A stretch of DNA of 64,000 nucleotides from contig JADJTE010000006.1 of the NCBI GenBank assembly GCA_016711295.1, forward strand, positions 124,001-188,000, in the 5' to 3' direction. The DNA comes from Sphingobacteriales bacterium (GTDB lineage: Bacteria; Bacteroidota; Bacteroidia; Chitinophagales; UBA2359). Within the stretch, counting starts at the first letter, position 1, and each line of letters starts with the position of its first letter. The notes under the pieces were generated by a model that was not told where the DNA came from, made no database searches, and was given only the letters and a program-made list of their open reading frames with translations. The position numbers and the translations under genes were made by a program. This document shows positions 46,566-54,694 of this stretch, piece after piece.

Positions 46566-46756
46566 GGCAATTCAGAAGCACCTTTGTGTGCTCGCTATGA
46601 GCGCAAAATTACTATTTTTGAACCAACGTTTATATCATATCTCATCAAATTCTGCTGCTATGTTTCTCTTTTACCCAAAATAAACCATCATCGGTTGTTG
46701 GTGAATGATGGGTGTTTGGAGGAAAGAAGTTGACCGTCCTAAATATAGGAAAATGA

Positions 46757-46868
46757 TAGCTATTTAGGGTATAGGGTTTTGGGTATGGGGTAATGAGCAA
46801 TACTTATCTAATAATGCCTGACCTCGCTGCATACTCGATTAGCTCCCTCTACAAGGCTAAATAGGTAC
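46757..46868. mobile_element. IS66-type MITE copy, worn ends
   Basis: A 112-bp copy with ends AGCTATTTAG and CTAAATAGGTAC, each differing from the consensus; the core is nearly identical to the 26922 and 63463 copies. No flanking duplication is visible. It is one of three copies clustered in the gene-free stretch from 46566 to 47655. Confidence 0.8.
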
Positions 46869-47065
46869 TTATTCTTAATAATCAATTTATCTATAAACAC
46901 TGACTCTAAGCGTATTTTCGTACCATTACCTCATTAATGCTGCTTAAATGGTAGAGATATTGATTGATGCAATTGAATAAAAACACATAAATTTAAAAAT
47001 AAATAATAAAAATAATAATGTAATTTATTTTTTCAAAAAACACTACTGATTTTAAACAAATACTG

Positions 47066-47073
47066 TATCTTTG
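47066..47073 (+). promoter_or_regulatory. Orphan -7 promoter element
   Basis: TATCTTTG (TAnnTTTG) in an AT-rich context, with no gene for 700 bases downstream; two repeat-element copies and an attC-like site lie between it and the serine hydrolase remnant. Confidence 0.4.
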
Positions 47074-47122
47074 CTTAATAGACATAAAAAGTGTTTTTTT
47101 GTATTTATAAATTATTTTTCGG

Positions 47123-47233
47123 GCAACTATTTAGGCACTACACATCTTTGTTATAGTTGATGTTTGCAGGTCGCATCTATTCCCCGCCATTGTTTTGCTC
47201 CCAATTCGACATCGCTCACAATAAGAAATGCAG
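47123..47233. mobile_element. Partial MITE, long-core type
   Basis: Left part of the long-core variant seen at 857-1230: GCAACTATTTAGGC, then GTTTGCAGGTCGCATCTATT, GTTTTGCTC and AAGAAATGC blocks. It is cut off at 47233, where a main-type copy begins, suggesting one element landed in another. Confidence 0.6.
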
Positions 47234-47365
47234 GTAACTATTTAGGGTATAGGGTTTTGGGTATGGGGTTCTGAGCTATATCTATCTAATAATGCCCGAA
47301 ATCATTGCATATTCGATTAGAAATAGCTATTGTTGTGGACTGTTTCTACAGGGCTAAATAGTTAC
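47234..47365. mobile_element. IS66-type MITE copy
   Basis: A 132-bp copy with perfect ends GTAACTATTTAG and CTAAATAGTTAC. The core belongs to the slightly longer subtype (CATTGCATATTCGATTAGAA, as at 24336). No 8-bp duplication is found, consistent with insertion into the neighbouring copy and later loss. From 47366 to 47655 the DNA is AT-rich with no supported gene. Confidence 0.85.
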
Positions 47366-47655
47366 GAAGTAAAAACATCTTAGCGTTTGGCAATACCCAA
47401 AACGTTATCATACCAATAAAAAGCAACCAAAGCTTGCAACCCAAGTCGTGTATCTATATGAAAATATATACAAAAAATAATTAAATATTTTCTTAGAAAA
47501 TTGAAAATCCAGGCATTGTAAAACCCAAAGTCGAACCTTGAAAATACAGGAGGTCGGACGTTAAGAAAATAATTAAGAAAAACACTCTCTAAAAAGTAAA
47601 AAATTTGGAAATTAGGCAATAATTCTATAACTTTGACGCATTAAAATAATCAAAC

Positions 47656-47745
47656 GGCATATAACAATCCGCTTGTACGCCCCAATTGATGGTAGTTTGA
47701 TGCGGTTTTCGAGGCAGCATGGTCGGCAAGCATGGGCGTTAGCGG
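47656..47745. other. attC-like recombination site upstream of serine hydrolase
   Basis: A 90-base imperfect palindrome with integron attC architecture: an outer box ATAACA (47661-47666) pairs with GCGTTA (47736-47741), and an inner box CGCTTG (47670-47675) pairs with CAAGC (47727-47731). The outer ends resemble those of Vibrio cholerae repeats (TATAACAA ... GGGCGTTA). No integrase gene is in the window, so assignment is tentative. Confidence 0.5.
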
Positions 47746-47776
47746 CAGTTTCAACCAACAATTATAATAAATAAAA

Positions 47777-49225
47777 ATGAAACATTTATCAATTTTAATA
47801 TTTGCATTAATTATGCTTGTGCAAAATGCTTGTGGACGGACAAACAAAGCAAATGAAACCCACAATAGAATTGACAGCTATCTTTCAGAATTAGAAAATG
47901 TGGGCTTTTATGGTTCGGTATTGGTAGAATTGAACGGAGAAAAGCTATTTCAAAAGGATATGGTTTTAGTGATGTTGAAAAAGCAAATCAAAATTCCCCG
48001 AACACTATTTTTGACATCGGGTCAATTACAAAACAATTTACTGCGGCTGCAATTCTAAAATTAGAAATGCAAGGTAAACTTTCAATAGACGACAAAATTT
48101 CAAAATACTTTGGCGGATTACCGTTAGATAAACAGCAGATTTCAATTCACGATTTACTTCGCCATCAATCAGGTCTGATAAGTAACGTGGGCAGGGATTT
48201 TGAAAAAATTTCTGAAAAAGAATTCTTAGACAAGGTTTTCAATTCAGAATTACAATTTCCTGTCGGGTCAAGTTTTTCATATTCAAATATTGGTTACAGT
48301 TTATTAGCAGTTATTGTTGAAAAAACATCTAATCAATCTTACGAAATATTTATATATGAAAATTTATGCAAACCTTCGCAAATGGAAATGACGGGATACA
48401 CAAGACCTGCCTTTGATAATAATCTTATAGCCGTTGGATATGAGCGCGATAACAAATTATGGGGAAAACCAACGGACAAAGAATGGGATACTTCCTCTCC
48501 ATATTGGCACTTAAAGGCAATGGCGGCCTCCTTTCAACTACCGAAGACCTATTCAAATGGCATAAGTGCTTATTGACAGAAAAGGTATTGTCAAAAGATG
48601 CCAAACAAAAGTTGTATCATCCCAAGTTAAGAGCAGAAGAAAGCGAAAATTCATACTATGCCTATGGTTGGGATGTTTCAAGAACAAATAGAAACACTTC
48701 GCAAGTCTGGCACAATGGAACAAATGGAATTTTCTATGCCGATTTTTTACGCTTTATAGATGAATAAGTAACATTCATTTTACTATCTAACAAATCCCAC
48801 ACTAATTTCAATAACTTGGATTTTGAAATGGCAAGAATTGTTTTCAACCCAAACTTTATTCCTGAAATTCCGATAGCTGATAATCCGGAAAATCGTGAAT
48901 TTTCTAACCAAATCTATTAAAACGATTAGTGAATTTGGCTTAGAAAGGCAAAAAAGAATATATAAAAACAAAACACTGAACAGCTTTTAGAATTTCTAAT
49001 GAGAGAAGAAGGATTTAGTCACAGACAATGATAAACCAGAAATTGCTATCCAAATCTTTGAAATGAATGCCTTTGCGTATCCAAAATCCGCCAAAGCATT
49101 ACAAGGATTAGGCGAAATTATATGGAAACAGGAAAGGATAAATTAGCATTAAAGTAAATGAAAGTTTAGCAATAAACCCAGACAATCCATTCATAAATAG
49201 GTTAATTAAACAACTTGACCAATGA
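47777..49225 (+). pseudogene. Decayed class C beta-lactamase-like serine hydrolase
   Basis: A lipoprotein-type serine hydrolase (lipobox QNAC, Cys19) in pieces. The nucleophile motif S-x-x-K (FDIGSITKQFTAAAI) is readable only after a frameshift near 47960; the Tyr motif YSN (SSFSYSNIGYSLL) is in the second frame; a second shift near 48530 leads to GGLLSTTEDLFKWH and WHNGTNG. After IDE a TAA interrupts, and homologous-looking sequence (VTFILLSNKS ... FEMARIVFNPNF) continues with more breaks to a TPR-like end, LAINPDNP ... LIKQLDQ, at 49225. At least five lesions and strong AT bias mark a decayed, probably acquired gene lying between two attC-like sites. Confidence 0.8.
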
Positions 49226-49230
49226 GAAAA

Positions 49231-49369
49231 ACCGCCACTAACAGCAGCTACCTAAAAAGGGGTTGTCGTGTTCCAAAAACAATTTTGTGGTTAATCAAAC
49301 ATTAGTTTTTCAAATCAAGTTTTGGAGCCAAAGCCCTTCCCTTCGGGTAGCCGCAAACCGTTAGCGGTC
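49231..49369. other. attC-like recombination site downstream of serine hydrolase
   Basis: An imperfect palindrome beginning 6 bases after the serine hydrolase stop: CCACTAAC (49235-49242) pairs with GTTAGCGG (49360-49367), and the inner box GCAGCTACC (49244-49252) pairs with GGTAGCCGC (49346-49354) with one mismatch. The arms have unequal spacers (1 versus 5 bases), a property of attC sites. Confidence 0.5.
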
Positions 49370-49413
49370 GTTGTAACATTTGCTGGTGGGGTTTATAAAC
49401 CCTCTTACAAGCT

Positions 49414-49548
49414 ATGGCAGAAACGATAAATACAAAACAACGAACCGCTAACATCGCATTGATAATATTGGGGCTGACAGTTATAAACTTAACATTTGTG
49501 CTTCTATTGAGCATTAGGGCTAAAACCTCGCCCACCACCAATACGTAA
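49414..49548 (+). CDS. Small predicted membrane protein
   Basis: A 44-residue open frame, MAETINTKQRTANIALIILG then a hydrophobic stretch through residue 35 (LTVINLTFVLLLSI) and a polar Thr/Pro tail. One transmembrane helix is predicted. It is 28 bases ahead of the cupin gene and after the attC-like site. No family recognised, so it could be a chance frame. Confidence 0.35.
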   Translation: MAETINTKQRTANIALIILGLTVINLTFVLLLSIRAKTSPTTNT

Positions 49549-49576
49549 ACCGTTTAACAAAATAAAAACAATAACA

Positions 49577-49957
49577 ATGGAAAAACAAACAAACATCTCT
49601 AACATGGCGGAATATAAAAACTTCAGTCAGCCTGACGAAGTCCGCGAATTCCCGAAAGGAATACTTGAATTGATAAGAATTGGCGGAGCCATAATTGGTC
49701 GTGGCATTTTTGAACCCGGGTGGCGGTGGGCAACCTCTGTGCAGCCAATTGCGAAAACACATAGTTGCGAGGCTCCCCATTTCCAGTATCACGTGTCGGG
49801 CATTCTACATGTGGTAATGGATGACGGAACTGAATTTGACTGCAAACCCGGTGACATTTCACTGTTGCCGCCAGGACATGATGCATGGACAGTGGGCGAC
49901 GAGCCTGCTGTTGTCATAGATTTTCAAGGCATGGTTGATTATGCAAAACATCTGTAA
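49577..49957 (+). CDS. Cupin-domain protein
   Basis: A 126-residue cupin. The first cupin motif is present as HFQYHVSGILHVVMDDGTEF and the second as PGDISLLPPGHDAWTVGDEP; metal ligands would be His68, His72 and the His of PPGHDAW, though the usual first-motif Glu is replaced. No signal peptide. Small single-domain cupins of this type are found in cassettes and accessory regions; the substrate is unknown. The reading frame is intact, unlike the neighbouring serine hydrolase. Confidence 0.85.
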   Translation: MEKQTNISNMAEYKNFSQPDEVREFPKGILELIRIGGAIIGRGIFEPGWRWATSVQPIAKTHSCEAPHFQYHVSGILHVVMDDGTEFDCKPGDISLLPPGHDAWTVGDEPAVVIDFQGMVDYAKHL

Positions 49958-50192
49958 GTAGCTTCCCAACCGAATAAAGCCGAAATTCTCAACTGCCAAG
50001 TAGCTAAGATGAATTCTAACTATTTAGAGCATGCTGAAAAAGTCTTTTCCTGAAAAGGTGTTTTTAAAAATTAATTTTTTCTGTTTTTATGTATGCGTAA
50101 ATCACTGTAAATCAATTTTTTATGCACATTAAAAAATTAAAATTTTACAAATTAGCACTTTTGTTCAGAATAAATCGCAGAGAATTTTTAAA

Positions 50193-50423
50193 AAAACTGC
50201 ACGGTTTTTCGGGTAGTTCTATTCAAAATCGTGCAGTTTTGCGTTCCAAAATCGTGCAGCAATTTCCGCTTTAAATAATTTACGTTATATAATACGTTGA
50301 AAATGAACGATTTGATTTTATTAATAAAATTGTAATAAAAAATTTACGATTTTATAACTCGCTTGTTATTAGTAGAATACGAATTGTTAAATTTTAATAG
50401 CGGAAATTGCTGAAAATCGTGCA
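50193..50423. repeat. Structured non-coding cluster with AAAATCGTGCA repeats
   Basis: Within 230 AT-rich bases, the 11-mer AAAATCGTGCA occurs directly at 50225, 50248 and 50413. A 16-bp near-perfect inverted repeat (AAAACTGCACGGTTTT 50193-50208, AAAATCGTGCAGTTTT 50225-50240) makes a strong hairpin. A second inverted repeat, CAGCAATTTCCGC (50257-50269) / GCGGAAATTGCTG (50400-50412), encloses 130 bases. No reading frame fits. It could be a small RNA locus, a protein-binding iteron array or the remains of an element. The rest of 49958-50480 shows nothing else. Confidence 0.6.
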
Positions 50424-50483
50424 TTTCTTGTTATAGACTATTGATTTACAAGGAATTATAGCAATTAATCGATTTTCTCAGTA

Positions 50484-50591
50484 CGCTCTATTTAGCCTTG
50501 TAGGGAAAATAGCCATTTCTAATTGAATATACAACGATATCAGGTATTATCAGATAGACATAGCCCAAAACCCCATACCCTAAATAGTTAC
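50484..50591. mobile_element. IS66-type MITE copy, inverted
   Basis: A copy in reverse orientation; the left end (GCTCTATTTAG) is decayed, the right end CTAAATAGTTAC is perfect, and the core includes ATAGCCCAAAACCCCATACC. No target duplication visible. Confidence 0.75.
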
Positions 50592-50624
50592 GTTTGAACA
50601 TAAAAGTCAATAATACCTAATGTT

Positions 50625-50724
50625 CTGACAAAAAAATTAAGGTACTAATTTTTAATATAATTACCTGATATTCAGTTACTTACATTTTTAAAATGGTCTT
50701 AAAAACTTTTCTGTTAGAACACTA
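50625..50724. mobile_element. Second MITE-like family, copy 2
   Basis: Ends TAATGTTCTGACA and TGTTAGAACACTAA form an inverted repeat of about 13 bp. The interior matches 34945-35052 in inverse orientation. Its right end is only a few bases from the methyltransferase start codon at 50730, so the element supplies that gene's entire leader. Confidence 0.7.
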
Positions 50725-50729
50725 AGTAC

Positions 50730-51128
50730 ATGAAATTAAACATTACAGCTCAAAACCCAATGGAATGGATAGCGATAAAGCTAAACCTCGTAGCCATTCC
50801 GCTTATGGACACCCAAATAGCCTTTACACAAGCAAGGGCAATAATGGCAGCAGCCGAATTGAACATTTTTGAGGCAATAGGCAAAGGCAGCAAATCCTAT
50901 GAACAAATTGCAACTGCTGCCAAAACTCATCCCGAAGCTACCAAACAACTGCTCGACTGCTTGACTGGGATAGGCTATCTGACCTGGGGCAACGGCAATT
51001 ATGCTATCAAACCTAAACTATACAAGTGGTTGCTCAAAGAATATCCGTCCAATCTCATCGGTAAACTTCGCTTTCAGCTAAGCGAATGGAACTGGATGGC
51101 AAAGTTAGAAGATTATGTTCGCGGGTAA
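50730..51128 (+). CDS. SAM-dependent O-methyltransferase-like protein, N-terminal part
   Basis: N-terminal part of one gene spanning 50730-51768. Residues 30-85 form a dimerisation/winged-helix region typical of acetylserotonin-type O-methyltransferases (FTQARAIMAAAELNIFEAIG ... LTGIGYLTWGNGNYAI). The frame is lost near 51120: LEDYVRG then stop, where the sequence should continue into KPMELHAVI. Confidence 0.75.
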   Translation: MKLNITAQNPMEWIAIKLNLVAIPLMDTQIAFTQARAIMAAAELNIFEAIGKGSKSYEQIATAAKTHPEATKQLLDCLTGIGYLTWGNGNYAIKPKLYKWLLKEYPSNLIGKLRFQLSEWNWMAKLEDYVRG

Positions 51129-51768
51129 GCCTATGGAACTGCACGCTGTAATTACCGAATCGGAATGGGCAAGCTATCAAGACGGCATGCGTGACTTATC
51201 TGTAAACACGGCAAAAGAACTTGCAAGTAAACTCAAGTTATCGGCAAACACTTCCAAATTACTTGACATTGGAGGTTCTCACGGGCTTTACTCTATTGAG
51301 CTATGCAAAAAATACCCTTCGCTTTCCAGCACCATTCTTGAACTGCCCGGTGCAGTTGAGAGGGCGAGTGCCATAGCAGCAGAACATGGATTTACTGACC
51401 GTGTGAAATATCAGGCAGGCAACGCACTTACTGACGACCTTGGCGAACAGCAATATGACCTGATAATGATAAACAATGTAGTGCATCATTTTACGGCTGA
51501 AGAAAACCTGAAATTGGCACAAAATATTGCCCGTGCATTGAAGCCCGGAGGCAGGTATGCCATTGGGGAGTTTATTCGCGGCAACAAACTCGGTGAGGGA
51601 GGGTCTATTGCTTCCTGTGCCGGACTTTATTTCTCGCTCACCAGCGAATCGGGAACATGGTCGGTAGAAGAGATTAATTCATGGCAACAAAAAGCAGGGC
51701 TGAAAATACAAAAGCCAATTAGTTTAATGACACTGCCCGGATGGAAAATGTTGATAGCTACAAAGTAA
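51115..51768 (+). CDS. SAM-dependent O-methyltransferase-like protein, catalytic part
   Basis: Catalytic part of the same gene: SAM loop SKLLDIGGSHGLYSIELCKK, STILELPGAVERA (acidic residue binding the ribose), YDLIMINNVVHHF and LKPGGRYAIGEF. The start at 51115 is internal; the block overlaps the first by 14 bases and joins it by a one-base correction. The substrate is unknown. AT-rich codon use resembles the serine hydrolase region more than the housekeeping genes downstream. Confidence 0.82.
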   Translation: MFAGKPMELHAVITESEWASYQDGMRDLSVNTAKELASKLKLSANTSKLLDIGGSHGLYSIELCKKYPSLSSTILELPGAVERASAIAAEHGFTDRVKYQAGNALTDDLGEQQYDLIMINNVVHHFTAEENLKLAQNIARALKPGGRYAIGEFIRGNKLGEGGSIASCAGLYFSLTSESGTWSVEEINSWQQKAGLKIQKPISLMTLPGWKMLIATK

Positions 51769-51863
51769 ACATGCAGTAAGCAAATACAAGAAGCACATGC
51801 CCATAACAGCACCTTGCCAAAAGCAGGGATGACGTGGTAGCCGAAAGTTTAGGAGCATTTATG

Positions 51864-51994
51864 GACTGCGGTGCAAAAAAGCAAAATCAATACAGATTAA
51901 ATTTAATTTCAAGTCGTAAATTGTTTATTTATAACCATCTACATATCTTGTAATTACTAAACACTTTGTTAAAATGATTTCTCGCACCGCAGTC
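51864..51994. mobile_element. Third MITE-like element
   Basis: A 131-bp AT-rich segment with an 11-bp perfect terminal inverted repeat, GACTGCGGTGC / GCACCGCAGTC, and weaker pairing for another dozen bases inward. The right end abuts the stop codon of the minus-strand DUF885 gene. No coding capacity; single copy in this window. Confidence 0.5.
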
Positions 51995-52600
51995 TTACAA
52001 TTTACTTTTTACATATCGCTCCACTTCCTGTTCTAAGCATTGTAGCGGCAGCGAACCGTGTTGCAAAATGGCGTTATGGAACTCGCGCAGGTCGAATCGG
52101 TCGCCCAAGCGAGCTTTGGCTTGTTCGCGCAACTGTAAAATTTTTATCATGCCTATTTTGTAGGCACAAGCCTGCCCTGGATTGACAATATATCGCTCTA
52201 TTTCCGACACCACATCGGTATGTCCAAGCCCTGTGGTTTCTTCCATAAATTCGATGGCTTGTTCGCGCGTCCAGCATTTGCTATGTATGCCCGTATCCAC
52301 TACGAGGCGTACGGCTCTGAACAATTCAGCTTGCAACCTGCCGAGGTTGCTATATGGGTCGTGCTGAAAACCAAGTTCCCAAGCCAATTGTTCGGCATAC
52401 AAAGCCCAGCCTTCAATATAAGCCGTAAAAGGCACGAGTTGCCTAAATGTGGGCAAACTATCTAAGGTTTGGGCAATACCCAACTGAAAATGATGCCCCG
52501 GTATAGCTTCGTGGTAAGCTAAGGTGCGCATGCTCCAGCGCGGAATATCGCGCAAGGTACGCAGGTTAGCATAAAAAACGCCCTCGCGCGAGCCGTCCAT
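51995..52600 (-). CDS. DUF885-family peptidase-like protein, C-terminal part
   Basis: C-terminal 201 residues of a gene spanning about 53802-51995. The metal-binding motif of the family, TLAYHEAIPGHHFQLG (HExxPGHH type), is intact, followed by AYIEGWALYAEQLAWELG with a conserved Glu and the usual helical end. DUF885 proteins are predicted zinc peptidases. Joined to the N-terminal part by a frameshift near 52610 (PEFK ... YYEPPAMDGSREG). Confidence 0.85.
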   Translation of the reverse strand: MDGSREGVFYANLRTLRDIPRWSMRTLAYHEAIPGHHFQLGIAQTLDSLPTFRQLVPFTAYIEGWALYAEQLAWELGFQHDPYSNLGRLQAELFRAVRLVVDTGIHSKCWTREQAIEFMEETTGLGHTDVVSEIERYIVNPGQACAYKIGMIKILQLREQAKARLGDRFDLREFHNAILQHGSLPLQCLEQEVERYVKSKL

Positions 52601-53657
52601 TGCGGGCGGTTCGTAATAGCACCGCAGCGGTTGCTTGCTTAAATTCGGGTACGCGCAAGACCTTTACACTGCTTTTAGGGCGCAAACCAAACACTTTCCG
52701 TTGTTGCAAAACGGTATCTATCTCATCAATTATGGCTTGATAATCGGCGAGGCATTGGGCACGCCCTGCATCGGTTTCGGGATATTGAAAGCGCGGGTCG
52801 TCGGTTATTTTCCGGAGGTTATCGCCCACTGATAGCTTTGCCGAATAGCCTAATTGGCTAAAAATGCGGCGCATGTCGGCAGAAATGCGGGCTATTTCTG
52901 CTATACCCAAGCGGTGTACCGAGTCGGGGCTAAGGTCGGAGGTGGTTTGCTGCCGCAATAGGTAGGCATAATAAGCATCGCCTTGAGGTAGTTTCCATAC
53001 GCCGTCATCGTTGTTGGCTTTGGTATATAATTGGTGGAGATAGGTTTCGAGCGAATCATAAGCGGGATAAACCGACTCGCGCAGCGCGGCTGAAGTGCGG
53101 GTGAGCAAGTCGGCTTTGTCTTCTTTATCCAAATCGGGCATCGAATCCAATCGGGTTTGCAGATGCGCATATAGCAAATGCTGTTCGGGTGGGCTTTGCG
53201 TAAAATTGGCAATTTCTTTCAATACTTTTTCGATAACAAATTGCGGTGGTATGATTTGTTTCGACTCGCGCAGGCGCAAACCGCTCAATACTTGGGCAAA
53301 TTTATCGTCAAATTTTGACAACCGCGACACGTAGTCATCGGCATCGCGGCGGTCGCCCAAATGGTGCGTATTGAGCATAAAATCGGGCAATTCGCTCTGT
53401 ATGCCCGCCAATTGATTGACGGGGTAGTTGTGGTATATATACGGCGTTCCTGCAACAGCATCGCTCAAAAAATAGTCCAATACATCATAGGACAATTGTT
53501 GGCTCCTGCTGAGGCTTTGTCGGCTGTACTGTTTTAAGATAGCCCAATTTTTGGCAAATTTGGCTGCTGCCTCCGCATCGTTTTCGGGCGACACATTAGT
53601 TAGGCGGCTGTTGTGCCAGCGAATGCCAAGTTGTTCGGCAATTCTTACGCTGCTCAA
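52566..53657 (-). CDS. DUF885-family peptidase-like protein, N-terminal part
   Basis: N-terminal part of the DUF885 gene: LSRSQQLSYDVLDYFL, PYIYHNYPVNQLAGIQSELPDF and the long helical middle typical of the family. The apparent start at 53657 is internal. The true N-terminus begins at 53802 (MKK, then LRYVLALVVVGGAGG as a signal or anchor) and reaches this frame through two shifts, near 53790 and 53730. It starts 3 bases after the scoA stop, so the two genes are probably co-transcribed. Confidence 0.85.
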   Translation of the reverse strand: MSSVRIAEQLGIRWHNSRLTNVSPENDAEAAAKFAKNWAILKQYSRQSLSRSQQLSYDVLDYFLSDAVAGTPYIYHNYPVNQLAGIQSELPDFMLNTHHLGDRRDADDYVSRLSKFDDKFAQVLSGLRLRESKQIIPPQFVIEKVLKEIANFTQSPPEQHLLYAHLQTRLDSMPDLDKEDKADLLTRTSAALRESVYPAYDSLETYLHQLYTKANNDDGVWKLPQGDAYYAYLLRQQTTSDLSPDSVHRLGIAEIARISADMRRIFSQLGYSAKLSVGDNLRKITDDPRFQYPETDAGRAQCLADYQAIIDEIDTVLQQRKVFGLRPKSSVKVLRVPEFKQATAAVLLRTARNGRLARGRFLC

Positions 53658-53804
53658 TAGTTCGGGATTATCTAAGGCAAACTCGATGAATACACGCTCA
53701 AAAAAATGGTCTATTTGGGTTGGTTTAAACCATATAAGTTGAACAAGCCACCAGCGCCGCCTACCACTACTAAGGCAAGTACGTAGCGCAATATTTTTTC
53801 ATGC

Positions 53805-54308
53805 TTATCGGCGGATAGTTCGTTGTTCGATGCGCTTTTCGTATTGTTCGCCCTGAAAAATACGCTGTACAAATATGCCCGGCGTATGGATTTGGTCGGG
53901 TTCGAGGCTACCAAGTGGTACTAATTCCTCTACTTCGGCAATGGTAATTCTGCCTGCCATAGCCATGAGTGGGTTAAAATTGCGGGCTGTTTTGCGAAAC
54001 ACGAGGTTTCCCGCCGTATCGCCTTTCCAAGCCTTGACGATGGCAAAATCGGCAGTTAGGGCTGTTTCTAATACGTACATACGCCCGTCTATTTGGCGAG
54101 TCTCTTTGCCATTGGCTACTTCTGTACCGTATCCCGTAGCGGTAAAAAATGCAGGAATGCCCGCGCCACCTGCCCGTATGCGCTCGGCAAGCGTGCCTTG
54201 TGGATTGAGTTCTATTTCCAACTCGCCCGCTAATACTTGGCGTTCAAATTCGGCATTTTCGCCCACATACGACGATATCATCTTGCGTATTTGGCGCGTT
54301 TTGAGCAA
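53805..54308 (-). CDS. scoA: 3-oxoacid CoA-transferase subunit A, C-terminal part
   Basis: C-terminal 167 residues of the alpha subunit of succinyl-CoA:3-oxoacid CoA-transferase, which moves CoA from succinyl-CoA to acetoacetate in ketone-body use. Visible: MISSYVGENAEFERQ, LELNPQGTLAERIRAGGAGIPAF-type segment, ADFAIVKAWKGDTAGNLVFRKTARNFNP and the KAEVEELV-like end. It is joined to the N-terminus through a one-base shift near 54320 (VDDFGLGFLLKTRQI). The beta subunit gene is not adjacent; the next gene is DUF885. Confidence 0.88.
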   Translation of the reverse strand: MLKTRQIRKMISSYVGENAEFERQVLAGELEIELNPQGTLAERIRAGGAGIPAFFTATGYGTEVANGKETRQIDGRMYVLETALTADFAIVKAWKGDTAGNLVFRKTARNFNPLMAMAGRITIAEVEELVPLGSLEPDQIHTPGIFVQRIFQGEQYEKRIEQRTIRR

Positions 54309-54313
54309 AAAGC

Positions 54314-54499
54314 CTAAGCCGAAATCATCAACTCCGCATTGTTAGATATGCACACCAATTTATCGATGCCTTTGCGCACCAAAGCGGCTATACAGTTTTC
54401 GGGAATACCACATAGCCCAAAACCGCCCAGCATCAAGGTCATGCCGCTTTGTATGTCGGCAATGGCGGCATCGGGACCAGCAATTACTTTATTAATCAT
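54314..54499 (-). CDS. scoA: 3-oxoacid CoA-transferase subunit A, N-terminal part
   Basis: N-terminus of scoA, from MINKVIAGPDAAIADIQSG through the glycine-rich CoA loop GGFGLCGIPENCI and ALVRKGIDKLVCISNNA. The start is set at MINK, the family's usual beginning; a hydrophilic extension to 54532 is unlikely. Residues after NNA are out of frame. Confidence 0.85.
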   Translation of the reverse strand: MINKVIAGPDAAIADIQSGMTLMLGGFGLCGIPENCIAALVRKGIDKLVCISNNAELMISA

Positions 54500-54660
54500 A
54501 TATTTTTTATATAAAAAATTATCAATAATCAATTAAAATAAAACTCTTTTATCACTTTCATCTCACACACGGATAGGCTTTTTAGATGTTATCCATTCAA
54601 TAAAGCGAGTTAGTTACCCACCTATTTATGTGCTATCGTCTTGGCAGTTTTTAGCTTTCA

Positions 54661-54694
54661 AAAGAGATAGACCAAGTTTTGTCCATCTCTTTTA
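54661..54694 (-). terminator. gatA terminator overlapping the stop codon
   Basis: Inverted repeat AAAAGAGAT-GAC / GTC-ATCTCTTTT with one mismatched pair and an 8-nt loop; it overlaps the gatA stop codon and gives an A/T tract on both sides. Between it and scoA (54500-54660) there is only AT-rich leader. Confidence 0.65.

Noticed and set aside
49360..49452. Inverted repeat GTTAGCGGTCGTTGT / ACAACG-ACCGCTAAC considered as a third attC-like site.
   Set aside because: The right arm lies inside the small ORF and the arms lack separate outer and inner boxes; it may just be an alternative pairing of the downstream attC-like site.
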